Assembly (NCBI GenBank): GCA_046731855.1
Contig: JBKPLX010000183.1
Coordinates: forward strand, 1-12,655
Length of the DNA: 12,655 nucleotides
DNA from: Udaeobacter sp046731855
GTDB taxonomy: Bacteria; Verrucomicrobiota; Verrucomicrobiia; Chthoniobacterales; UBA10450
Reading direction: 5' to 3'
Part shown: positions 6,836 through 12,655 of the stretch, one piece after another
How positions within the stretch are numbered: position 1 is the first letter of the stretch
How the letters are laid out: the number at the start of each line of letters is the position of its first letter
Translations under genes and position numbers: made by a program
Notes under the pieces: generated by a model
Seen by the model: the letters and a program-made list of their open reading frames with translations, nothing else
The model's database searches: none
What the model was told of the DNA's origin: nothing

Positions 6836-6873
6836 TTAGGAAACCTCCGTTCTATCCGTTGAACTACGGGAAC
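6836..6873 (-). tRNA. tRNA-Arg(CCT), 5' half only
   Basis: On the minus strand from 6873 the sequence reads as tRNA positions 1-38: acceptor strand GTTCCCG, TA, D-arm GTTC-AACGGATA-GAAC, base G, anticodon 5' strand GAGGT and the anticodon loop TTCCTAA with anticodon CCT. It then breaks off. The next bases TTCAACACAGAG do not pair with GAGGT, and no T-arm (GGTTCGAATCC-like) or acceptor 3' strand (CGGGAAC) occurs downstream as far as I can read. The gene cannot make a normal tRNA. The break lies at the anticodon loop, a common crossover site of tyrosine integrases. Confidence 0.72.
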
Positions 6874-6976
6874 AAACTCAAATATCGGATGCCGACTTTA
6901 ATGTAGCCGGTAGTTCGAGTAAATCGCGACTTCGCGGAAGGCGCGCCGTTGCTGTTTTAAAACTGTCTGGCCGTTA

Positions 6977-7885
6977 TCAACGTCCGGGAGCTCCGCCGAT
7001 TGAGTTGAGATCGGCAAGTACTGCAGAGGGAAGTTGCAGCACCGAAGCCTGAAGATTCTCACGAAGGTGCTCCAGGGAAGATGTTCCGGGGATCAGCAAG
7101 ATGTTGGGGGATCGCTGGAGAAGCCAGGCAAGCGCAGCTTGCATCGGCGTGGCCTGCACTTTCGTTGCGGCCGCGTCAAGTACCGAGGACTGCAATGGCG
7201 TGAACCCTCCCAGCGGGAAAAACGGAACATAGGCTATACTTTGCACGGCGAGGTCATCGATAAAGGCGTCATCTCTTCTGTGTGCAACGTTGTAAAAATT
7301 CTGCACGCAAACTATTTCTGTGATGCTCTGAGCCTCGGCCAACTGTTTGGGAGTAACGTTGCTCAGGCCGATATGGCGAATCAGTTTCTGGCGCTTGAGT
7401 TCGGCGAGCACGCTCAGCGGTTCTTCAATCGAGCCCTCCGATGGTTCCGTGACTTCTCCAACCCGGAGATTGACCACATCGAGACTCTGAACGGCGAGAT
7501 TTCTCAGGTTGTCATGAACACCGTCGATTAGCTCCTGACGGGAAAGAGCATGAATCCAGGATTTGTCTGCACCGCGACGGGCGCCCACTTTGGTGACAAT
7601 CACTAGACCATCCGGATAAGGATGTAGCGCCCGCTTGATAATTTGGTTGGTCACATGCGGACCATAAAAGTCGCTGGTATCGATGTGGTTCACGCCAGCC
7701 GCTACCGCTTCGCGCAGCACAGCTACTGCGGCGTCCGGATCACGCGGTGGTCCCCAGACACCCGGACCGGCGAGCTGCATCGCGCCGTATCCCATCCGAC
7801 GCAAGGTTAAGGAAGAACCAAGTAGCGTGAAGGTGCCGCCGAGCTTGCTTGCGTCGGACAATCGAAATCCCTTGGCGTTATTCAT
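6977..7885 (-). CDS. Aldo/keto reductase
   Basis: The protein has 302 residues, a cytosolic NADPH-dependent oxidoreductase of the AKR (beta/alpha)8 barrel fold. Tetrad members are visible: Asp69 and Tyr74 in NHIDTSDFYGPH and Lys99 in VIVTKVG. The usual catalytic His, in D-L-x-L-L-H, is replaced here by Arg141 in DVVNLRVG. This substitution is known from the YdbC-like branch of the family, so the enzyme is probably active but with different proton transfer. The C-terminal IPGTSSLEHLRENL is the typical NADP phosphate-binding signature. ATG 7885 has no clear Shine-Dalgarno. It is the last intact gene of the minus-strand redox cluster, 166 bases after the MOSC fusion with a hydrolase relic in between. 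The substrate is unknown; a small aldehyde or ketone is expected. Confidence 0.93.
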   Translation of the reverse strand: MNNAKGFRLSDASKLGGTFTLLGSSLTLRRMGYGAMQLAGPGVWGPPRDPDAAVAVLREAVAAGVNHIDTSDFYGPHVTNQIIKRALHPYPDGLVIVTKVGARRGADKSWIHALSRQELIDGVHDNLRNLAVQSLDVVNLRVGEVTEPSEGSIEEPLSVLAELKRQKLIRHIGLSNVTPKQLAEAQSITEIVCVQNFYNVAHRRDDAFIDDLAVQSIAYVPFFPLGGFTPLQSSVLDAAATKVQATPMQAALAWLLQRSPNILLIPGTSSLEHLRENLQASVLQLPSAVLADLNSIGGAPGR

Positions 7886-7921
7886 AGATAAAGAAGCCGC
7901 GACAACGCTGCAGCCGCAAGT

Positions 7922-8017
7922 TCAGCGGACAAAAAACTCGCAGATCACCTTCGCGATTTCCTTCGCGTCAGTCTCGAACGCGAAGTGACCCGAGTCGAAG
8001 AAACGCACGGTCGATAC
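7922..8017 (-). pseudogene. Relic of an alpha/beta hydrolase, C-terminal tail only
   Basis: The minus strand from 8017 to TGA 7922 reads VSTVRFFDSGHFAFETDAKE then IAKVICEFFVR. This matches the C-terminal end of alpha/beta hydrolases (family pattern V-x-F-F-D-T-GHFALET-x-x-x-EIA-x-x-I-x-x-FL), including the catalytic His of SGHF. A stop (TAG) lies directly upstream at 8018-8020, and no other part of the fold, such as the nucleophile elbow, is found in the 34 bases before the MOSC gene stop. It is therefore what remains of a gene that once sat between the MOSC fusion and the aldo/keto reductase. Confidence 0.7.
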
Positions 8018-8051
8018 CTACTTCAACCGAGAATCGAATCTCGATCAGGTT

Positions 8052-9818
8052 TTACAAATCGACGACGATATCGCGAATCGGTTGCGAGCAGCAAACAAGA
8101 AGGTTGCCGTCGGCCGGCTTGTCCAGTGGTTCCGGTCTGTAGACGACTGACCCCGAAATCAATCCGCTCTCACAGGTGTGACAAACACCGGTCCGGCAAG
8201 ACCAACGGACCGGGACGTCGCACGCCTCGGCGAGTTCCAGAATGCTTCGGTACGCCGACGCCTTCCAGTGAGCGGCGATTCCACTGCGCGCGAAAGAGAC
8301 CACCGGACCCTTGTTGGCGTCGTCGTCGGGCAGATGCGGAGCTCGAATCGCCGCGCCAACGACACCAGGAGTTATTGACTCACTGCCGTTGAAAATTTCG
8401 ACATGAATCCGCTGCGGCGCCACGCCCAAGGTCGCCAGCGCTCCTTTCATGTCTGACATGAAACGAGTCGGCCCGCAGAGATACACATCCGCCTCTCGCG
8501 GAAAACCTACCTCGTCGAAAACCGATCGCGACAAATGACCAGTCGCGTCGAAATCTTGACCCAAATTGTCGCGCGAGCCCGGCCTGCTGTAGCAAACAAA
8601 TCTGCGGCCGTGCGGGAGTGTGAGCATGAGACCGCGGACTTCGGCGGCGAATGGATGATGCTGCCCGTCGCGGGCCGCTTGCAGCCACAAGACCTGCCGC
8701 GTCGAGCGCGCGACCGCCAGCGCGTGTAGCATGGCCAGAACCGGCGTTGCCCCGATTCCCGCACTGAGTAGCACTACCGGGCGATCTCCCGACTGTAGAA
8801 TGAAGCTTCCGCGCGGCGAGCTCACATCGAGAGCATCGCTTGCTCTAACATGATCCCGCAGGTATGTTCCACCGGCCCCATTCGGCTCAACCTTCACGCT
8901 GATTCGATAGCGCTCCGTCGAAGGAGCGCCTGAAAGTGAGTAACAGCGAAAAAGTAGCGGGCCGCCGGGTGTCGGATGAAGACGTAAGACCACGTACTGG
9001 CCTGGCAGAGCGGCTGGCAGCGGTTGACCGTCCGTGCTCTGCATTGTTAGCGAGATGACGTCCGCCGATTCATGATCTATCGCTGTCACCGCGAGTGGCC
9101 GAAATCCCGGAGTAACCGGATGCGCAGCTGCTGCGGGAGCCAGACCTGCGTTACCACTCCCCGTGGTGGCTGTTTTTTCGCTCTGCACTAACGCCTCGAA
9201 CGACGAGCGCCACCCGGGCGAGAGCGCTTCGATACGCAATGCGCGCTGCAGTTGATCGCGCGGATGATTTGGCGAATAGAGGAGCGCATTGATTTCTGCA
9301 ACGGTCATCCTCTCCTTCGCCTCTCCCACTTTCACGATTTCGTCGCAAGCGCCTACCTCGCCTTCTTGCAGCACGCGGAAGTAGAACCCGGGCCGTCCGC
9401 TGGATGTCAGCAGAGCCGGCATCCGTGGTTCGTTCATCCGGATGCCGACGCGATAACAGGTCACACGAGGTTGGGTGACCTCGAACAGCGCGCTGCCAAT
9501 CTGATACCGATCGCCGATGCACACTGCATCGTCAGGCAGTCCTTCGATTGTGAAGTTCTCACCGAACTGTCCGTGGACGAAGTCCGTTCTTTTCAGCTGC
9601 TCTTGCCAATAGCGGTACGATTCGATCTGATAGACGAAGACGGCGCGCTGCTCACCCCCGTGGCCGGCCAGGTCGCCCTGACCGTCTCCATTGAGATTTA
9701 ATCTACCGACGCTACAGCGGCCTTGCACCGGATTCTTCCAGATCCCAGTGTGTACAGTGCGCCCTTGCCACTCGATGTCGCGCGGAAGCCCGACGTTTAC
9801 GGATAGCAGTCGGGCCAT
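8052..9818 (-). CDS. MOSC / 3-alpha / ferredoxin-reductase / 2Fe-2S ferredoxin fusion oxidoreductase
   Basis: ATG 9818 gives 588 residues and is chosen because the conserved MOSC start (ARLLSVNVGLPRDIEWQG) begins there; the frame runs back to 9908 inside the upstream gene. Domains in order: YiiM-like MOSC (1-165) with conserved Cys121 (PRVTCYRVGIRM), which in this family binds the molybdenum cofactor; 3-alpha domain (171-212, MTVAEINALL, LSPGWR); an Ala/Pro-rich linker; FAD-binding domain (about 240-345) with the RxYS motif at 291-294 (RCYS); NAD-binding domain (346-460) with LLSAGIGATPVLAML and CGPTRFM; and a plant-type ferredoxin (about 505-588) with Cys541, 546, 549 and 576 as cluster ligands. 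Electrons would flow NAD(P)H to FAD to 2Fe-2S to the Mo site, by analogy with N-hydroxylated-base reduction by YiiM and YcbX. All key residues are present. It starts 10 bases after the DUF427 gene, so the two form an operon. Confidence 0.95.
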   Translation of the reverse strand: MARLLSVNVGLPRDIEWQGRTVHTGIWKNPVQGRCSVGRLNLNGDGQGDLAGHGGEQRAVFVYQIESYRYWQEQLKRTDFVHGQFGENFTIEGLPDDAVCIGDRYQIGSALFEVTQPRVTCYRVGIRMNEPRMPALLTSSGRPGFYFRVLQEGEVGACDEIVKVGEAKERMTVAEINALLYSPNHPRDQLQRALRIEALSPGWRSSFEALVQSEKTATTGSGNAGLAPAAAAHPVTPGFRPLAVTAIDHESADVISLTMQSTDGQPLPAALPGQYVVLRLHPTPGGPLLFRCYSLSGAPSTERYRISVKVEPNGAGGTYLRDHVRASDALDVSSPRGSFILQSGDRPVVLLSAGIGATPVLAMLHALAVARSTRQVLWLQAARDGQHHPFAAEVRGLMLTLPHGRRFVCYSRPGSRDNLGQDFDATGHLSRSVFDEVGFPREADVYLCGPTRFMSDMKGALATLGVAPQRIHVEIFNGSESITPGVVGAAIRAPHLPDDDANKGPVVSFARSGIAAHWKASAYRSILELAEACDVPVRWSCRTGVCHTCESGLISGSVVYRPEPLDKPADGNLLVCCSQPIRDIVVDL

Positions 9819-9828
9819 CGTGCTCGTT

Positions 9829-10558
9829 TTATGGCTGCTTGCCGGTCGCCTCGTGGACGTCAAGATCGCGATCGGGCCCGTGCGGAAACACCGTCTGGCC
9901 CGCCTCAAGGTGCAGTTGGCTGCCGTCGAGCTGTACGAAAACGATGTCCGGCTCGAACGAGATCAAGTCGGAAATTCGACCGACGCCGGGATAGGCTTCC
10001 CGATACGACCATGCGGACAGAGGCGCATCACCGATGTCGTAATAGCTGCACAGCCCTTTGTATGGGCAGAAGCTCTGGTGTTCCACAAGGGTCAGCGCGG
10101 ATTCGTCGATGTCGCCGCGTACAACGTACCAACGTGGCGCGAAGCCGGACTCGTAAAGAACTAACGGCCGCTTGGTATGGGCGATGATGCGGTCACCATG
10201 GCGGACTACGAGGTTACGGGAGGTTTCGCGGATATCGATGCGGTGGTAACTATCGGCCGCATGGCCCACGATTCGTTCGTCTTCTTCATAAAAGGCGTCC
10301 ATCGCCGGCCAGGCGAAGGGTACGTTGTAGTGTGTCTGGAGAGATGTCGGTCTCCGGAAAGTAGGCCACCAGATAACGGCCTGGTTCAAAGAGCAGGAGG
10401 ACATGCTCGCTATCGGCGATCCAAGTTCCGCCGAAGCGCACGCGCATGCGCCGGCGCAACGGCTCGGCGTACAACAGTCTCTTGGGCATCGGTTCGGGCA
10501 CTAGAAACCGGCCGATTTCTCCCGGTGAAAGCGGACCTTGTTGCCAGGACAGTCCCAC
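9829..10558 (-). pseudogene. DUF427 two-domain protein with internal deletion and frameshift
   Basis: The N-terminal piece (10558 to about 10340: SWQQGPLSPGEIGRFLVPEP, RLLYAEPLRRRMRVRFGG, VAYFPETDISPDT) is the first half of one DUF427 domain. In another frame, from about 10340 to TAA 9829, comes HYNVPFAWPAMDAFYEEDER and a full second DUF427 domain (PLVLYESGFAPRWYV, CPYKGLCSYYDIGD, AWSYREAYPGV). In the two-domain family I expect roughly 40-50 more residues between these parts, the rest of domain one, so there is both a deletion and a frame change. DUF427 is a small beta-rich domain of unknown function, often near stress and redox genes. The start GTG 10558 is set by GGGAGG six bases upstream. 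It heads the operon with the MOSC fusion. The second domain alone could still be made from a start near 10300. Confidence 0.8.
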
Positions 10559-10564
10559 TGTTTT

Positions 10565-10570
10565 CCTCCC
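10565..10570 (-). promoter_or_regulatory. Strong ribosome binding site fixing the DUF427 start at GTG 10558
   Basis: On the minus strand GGGAGG is followed by AAAACA and GTG. This is the best Shine-Dalgarno in the window and places the start 22 codons inside the longest open frame, just before the conserved SWQQGPLSP segment. Confidence 0.65.
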
Positions 10571-10652
10571 ATAGAGCTGACCACCCACGACCGCAAGTAT
10601 GAACTTATCGGGATCGCTCAGCACGTCCCATTACGAAATAAGTTTAGCGTGT

Positions 10653-10680
10653 TTGCCACGACACGTGCCGTGGCTAATCT
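10653..10680 (+). promoter_or_regulatory. Candidate promoter for the DoxX gene
   Basis: TTGCCA (10653-10658) and TAATCT (10675-10680) are 16 bp apart, a modest sigma-70 match. The spacing region is almost completely filled by the 20-bp palindrome. This geometry would let a bound repressor block polymerase. The -10 element matches poorly, so the call is tentative. Confidence 0.3.
10655..10674. promoter_or_regulatory. 20-bp near-perfect palindrome in the DUF427/DoxX divergent region, likely operator
   Basis: GCCACGACACGTGCCGTGGC reads the same on both strands except for one mismatched pair (A 10661 against C 10668). It contains the perfect cores GCCACG/CGTGGC and CACGTG. It lies 96 bases before the DUF427 start and 53 bases before the DoxX start, where a shared operator would be expected. 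No T-run follows, so it is not a terminator. The binding protein is unknown; a dimeric regulator of TetR, MarR or LuxR type would fit the size. Confidence 0.65.
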
Positions 10681-10727
10681 ATCTATTCGTTAGGCAATAT
10701 CGGTAAATTCTTTCGAAAGAAATCCGC

Positions 10728-11208
10728 ATGCTTGAATTGCTGAACGGAAAGCGGTGGCAGCAATGGGTTCCCATCCCGATTCGGATGATTCTCGGTGTGG
10801 GGTTCATGGTCCATGGGTGGGCCAAGTGGAGTCGTGGGCCAGCAGCCTTCGCCGAGCTTTTAAAACAGGCTCACGTGCCACTGCCGCTTCCCAACGCCTG
10901 GCTGGTGACGTGCCTGGAGATTTTTGGCGGCTTGGCCCTTCTGATTGGGGCATTTGTCACCATAGTAAGTGTTCCACTGATCCTTTCGATGTTGGGCGCG
11001 ATGTTTACCGTGAACATCAAGTACGGCTTTAGCGCCGTGAACACAATCGGCCTCACTCCTCAGGGGCCACTTTTTGGCCCGCCTGGTTACCGAGATCAAT
11101 CTGCTTTACGTCGCCGGCTTGGTGGCGCTAATCCTCGGCGGTGCAGGGCCGTTGCCGATCGATGCACTGCGAAGTCGCCGCCGGCAGCATTTGCGAGTAG
11201 CCGCCTAA
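10728..11208 (+). CDS. DoxX-family membrane protein with a 1-base frameshift near the C-terminus
   Basis: ATG 10728 opens a DoxX-type four-helix membrane protein: helix 1 IPIRMILGVGFMVHGWAKW, helix 2 WLVTCLEIFGGLALLIGAFV, helix 3 TIVSVPLILSMLGAMFTVNI, then the conserved GPLFGPPGY loop. After Tyr121 (11090) an extra C at 11091 shifts the frame. Read without it, the family continues as EINLLYVAGLVALILGGAGP, forming helix 4, and ends at TAA 11206. Read as is, the last helix is replaced by a basic tail ending at 11219. DoxX proteins are small inner-membrane proteins tied to thiol and redox stress. The change is either a true null or partial mutation or a base-calling error in a C-C pair. The gene is divergent from the DUF427-MOSC operon. 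Confidence 0.85.
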
Positions 11209-11291
11209 CCAATAGATGAAGCCAACGGACCCGTGTCGGTTTTGGGACTTGCGCCGCGTTTCGCAGAATTGGATAGCCTTACTCCGATGCT

Positions 11292-12431
11292 TCATCGCAT
11301 CAGTGCAATAAGTCGGCTGCGGCTGCTGACTTCGAGCTTGCGGAAGATGGCGTGGAGATGCTTTTTCACCATCGGCAAACTCAAGCAGGCGCCATCAGCG
11401 ATCTCCTGGTTGCTCCGTCCTTCACAAACAAGTCGGGCAACTTCCTGTTCGCGCCTGGTGAGTCGGATGAGATGAGGTAAATTCGAGCTCGCCGCCTTGG
11501 TATGCGCACCAGCCTGACGGCGTAAATCTTCGCACTCGATTAGAAAATGCGGCTGCGCCACGCCGCATGAACTGAGTTGTTTCAGATGGAGCGTCGCTCG
11601 CAAATGCGGTGATCGCGGATGATGCACCCGTTTTTCTTTGAAGCCTGTTTGCGGCGCAATCGGGCGTTGCGCGTGCGCCCATTGTTGTTTGAGCAGACGA
11701 CATCGATCCAAAATCTCAGACGGAATCGGTGAGGTCGCTTTCGTCAGTTGCGCGTCCTTGGGTCCTTTTTCCCACACGGAGCAGAAGTCGCGCGCAGCCC
11801 GGTTTAGATAAATCGGCTTTAAGTTCCAACGCAAGAGAATCGTCGGCAATGGGAGCCGGCTCAGGAATGCTTCTAGATCCATTCGCAATGAGTGTTCGCG
11901 CTCGAGCGACCTGAGTCGGCAAAGAGCGGTCAGAAACTGCGGGTAAAGTTGCCGAATTAGATTCATCTCCGCCGGTGAGAGATCGCCTTGGGTCGCTGTG
12001 CGCATAATTGCAATCACGCAAATGAGTTTCTGGCGTTTCCAAAAAAACAGGCAGACGCCATACGCACATTTTTGAGGCGCCATGTAACGGCGATAAAAGG
12101 CCGATTTCATCAAGCTGCTTCGATTTGAAAAGAGGTCGCTAATTCGCACGAACCTCTGGCGCTGTTGTGTAGCGACATAATTCTCGAGCGGCTCCGCGGT
12201 GAAAAACCCATCAGGCATGGGCAACGTCCATCTCTCAATCATTGGCAAAATTGGGTTGGGCTGAAGCATGAGGCCAATCAAACGATTTGGGATCGCGGCG
12301 GCGAGCAACTGCTGGATCGCTTTCCAAAACGAACCGACGTCCATCGCCGCGTGCAGGCTGAGCAAAGTTTTTTCCAATGACGGATCGATCACCGCCTCGC
12401 GCTTCATGCCAACCCTGGAGGTCCGCTTCAT
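11292..12431 (-). CDS. LuxR-type transcriptional regulator with GAF- and PAS-like N-terminal regions
   Basis: The protein has 379 residues from ATG 12431, preceded by GGGAGCAGG; a second ATG at codon 9 is possible. Residues about 20-170 look like a GAF-type sensor fold (FWKAIQQLLAAAIPNRLIGL, YGVCLFFWKRQKLICVIAIM). Residues about 183-222 look PAS-like (LPLPTILLRWNLKPIYLNRA). Residues 324-379 are a GerE/LuxR helix-turn-helix (LTRREQEVARLVCEGRSNQE, then KKHLHAIFRKLEV). The recognition helix reads SLPMVKKHL where the family usually has SLSTVKKHL, so DNA specificity may differ. There is no response-regulator receiver domain, so the signal is probably a small ligand or redox state. It converges on DoxX across 83 bases. 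It may control neighbouring genes, but nothing proves it. Confidence 0.9.
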   Translation of the reverse strand: MKRTSRVGMKREAVIDPSLEKTLLSLHAAMDVGSFWKAIQQLLAAAIPNRLIGLMLQPNPILPMIERWTLPMPDGFFTAEPLENYVATQQRQRFVRISDLFSNRSSLMKSAFYRRYMAPQKCAYGVCLFFWKRQKLICVIAIMRTATQGDLSPAEMNLIRQLYPQFLTALCRLRSLEREHSLRMDLEAFLSRLPLPTILLRWNLKPIYLNRAARDFCSVWEKGPKDAQLTKATSPIPSEILDRCRLLKQQWAHAQRPIAPQTGFKEKRVHHPRSPHLRATLHLKQLSSCGVAQPHFLIECEDLRRQAGAHTKAASSNLPHLIRLTRREQEVARLVCEGRSNQEIADGACLSLPMVKKHLHAIFRKLEVSSRSRLIALMR

Positions 12432-12531
12432 TTGCCTGCTCCCGCGCCGCGTCCTTGCGCTGCGACCGCGCTTTTGCCGTAGTCCTAAGCTGCGCTCATC
12501 CCCGGAACGCTCAACAATCGAGAAATGAAAA

Positions 12532-12549
12532 AGGCAACCTAAGTTACCT
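12532..12549. promoter_or_regulatory. Imperfect 18-bp dyad upstream of the LuxR-type gene
   Basis: AGGCAAC-CTAA-GTTACCT is an inverted repeat with six of seven matching pairs and a 4-base spacer. It lies 101 bases upstream of the regulator start and 33 bases before a possible plus-strand start at 12583. LuxR-type regulators often bind dyads of about this length, so autoregulation is possible. Confidence 0.35.
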
Positions 12550-12582
12550 GGCGATCATCCAGTATTGCGCGAGGCTGCACAG

Positions 12583-12655
12583 ATGCAAACAAAACTACCA
12601 TTGAACGGGACAATCCAACATCCCGACCTGGCAGAGGCGTTACGCGGGGAGAACG
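12583..12655 (+). CDS. Possible start of a divergent gene, cut by the window end
   Basis: ATG 12583 opens a frame of 24 codons without a stop up to the window end (MQTKLPLNGTIQHPDLAEAL...). No Shine-Dalgarno is clear and I do not recognise the protein. It is listed only because the region upstream of the LuxR-type gene should hold either its promoter or a divergent gene. Confidence 0.18.
   Translation, partial: MQTKLPLNGTIQHPDLAEALRGEN

Noticed and set aside
6690..6873. Group I intron in the tRNA-Arg(CCT) anticodon loop
   Set aside because: Such introns are known at this site, but I find no guide sequence pairing with TTCCT, no conserved core motifs and no 3' exon downstream. A covariance search could overturn this.
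5843..6976. A defined prophage or integrative element with attL/attR
   Set aside because: No integrase, capsid or large terminase gene is seen and no direct repeat of the tRNA half is found in the window; only a remnant can be suggested.
7034..7531. Plus-strand open frame of 165 codons
   Set aside because: It is antisense to the aldo/keto reductase, which has clear catalytic and cofactor motifs.
9252..10164. Plus-strand open frames opposite the MOSC and DUF427 genes
   Set aside because: They have no family likeness, and the minus strand carries well-known domains there.

Overview
The window looks like a piece of a soil or environmental bacterial chromosome, most likely from Verrucomicrobiota (Chthoniobacterales/Udaeobacter-like). 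This is inferred from gene style only: an autotransporter-associated beta-strand repeat protein, a 17-residue-repeat protein ending in an S74 chaperone domain, and a GAF/PAS-LuxR regulator whose C-terminus is of a kind common in that group. The first 58 bases are not biological. They are an Illumina Nextera P7/i7 adapter ending in the 19-bp transposon mosaic end, so the true contig starts at about 59 and the first gene is cut there.

Left part (59-4170), surface and secreted proteins. On the minus strand lie a secreted repeat protein with an S74-type C-terminus (59-1034, C-terminus lost) and the C-terminal part of an autotransporter-type beta-helix protein (1358-2220, 5' end lost, one probable frameshift). 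Divergent to these is a secreted subtilisin-like protease with an I9-type propeptide and a PA-domain insert (2477-4084), closed by a strong intrinsic terminator (4138-4170).

Middle part (4171-6976). A small basic conserved protein (4226-4423, minus) is divergent to a compact ATP-dependent DNA ligase (4543-5505, plus). A poorly coding stretch follows, then a divergent pair made of a 63-residue unknown protein (minus) and an HTH protein (plus) with a LexA-box-like palindrome between or inside their starts. A hairpin-rich non-coding stretch leads into the 5' half of a tRNA-Arg(CCT) gene that stops at the anticodon loop. This may be the scar of a mobile element or a deletion.

Right part (6977-12655), redox and stress genes. 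On the minus strand, from upstream to downstream, are a DUF427 gene damaged by an internal deletion and frameshift, a MOSC/3-alpha/ferredoxin-reductase/2Fe-2S fusion protein, a 31-codon relic of an alpha/beta hydrolase and an intact aldo/keto reductase. Divergent from DUF427, across a 20-bp near-perfect palindrome, is a DoxX membrane protein with a 1-base frameshift near its end. A GAF/PAS-LuxR regulator (11292-12431, minus) converges on DoxX.

The notable property is gene decay: four protein genes and one tRNA gene are broken or partial, while the ligase, protease, MOSC fusion, aldo/keto reductase and regulator are intact. I see no CRISPR array, no complete insertion sequence, no rRNA and no convincing new multi-gene system. 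The points most worth checking are the half tRNA, the palindrome between DUF427 and DoxX, and the MOSC-reductase fusion.
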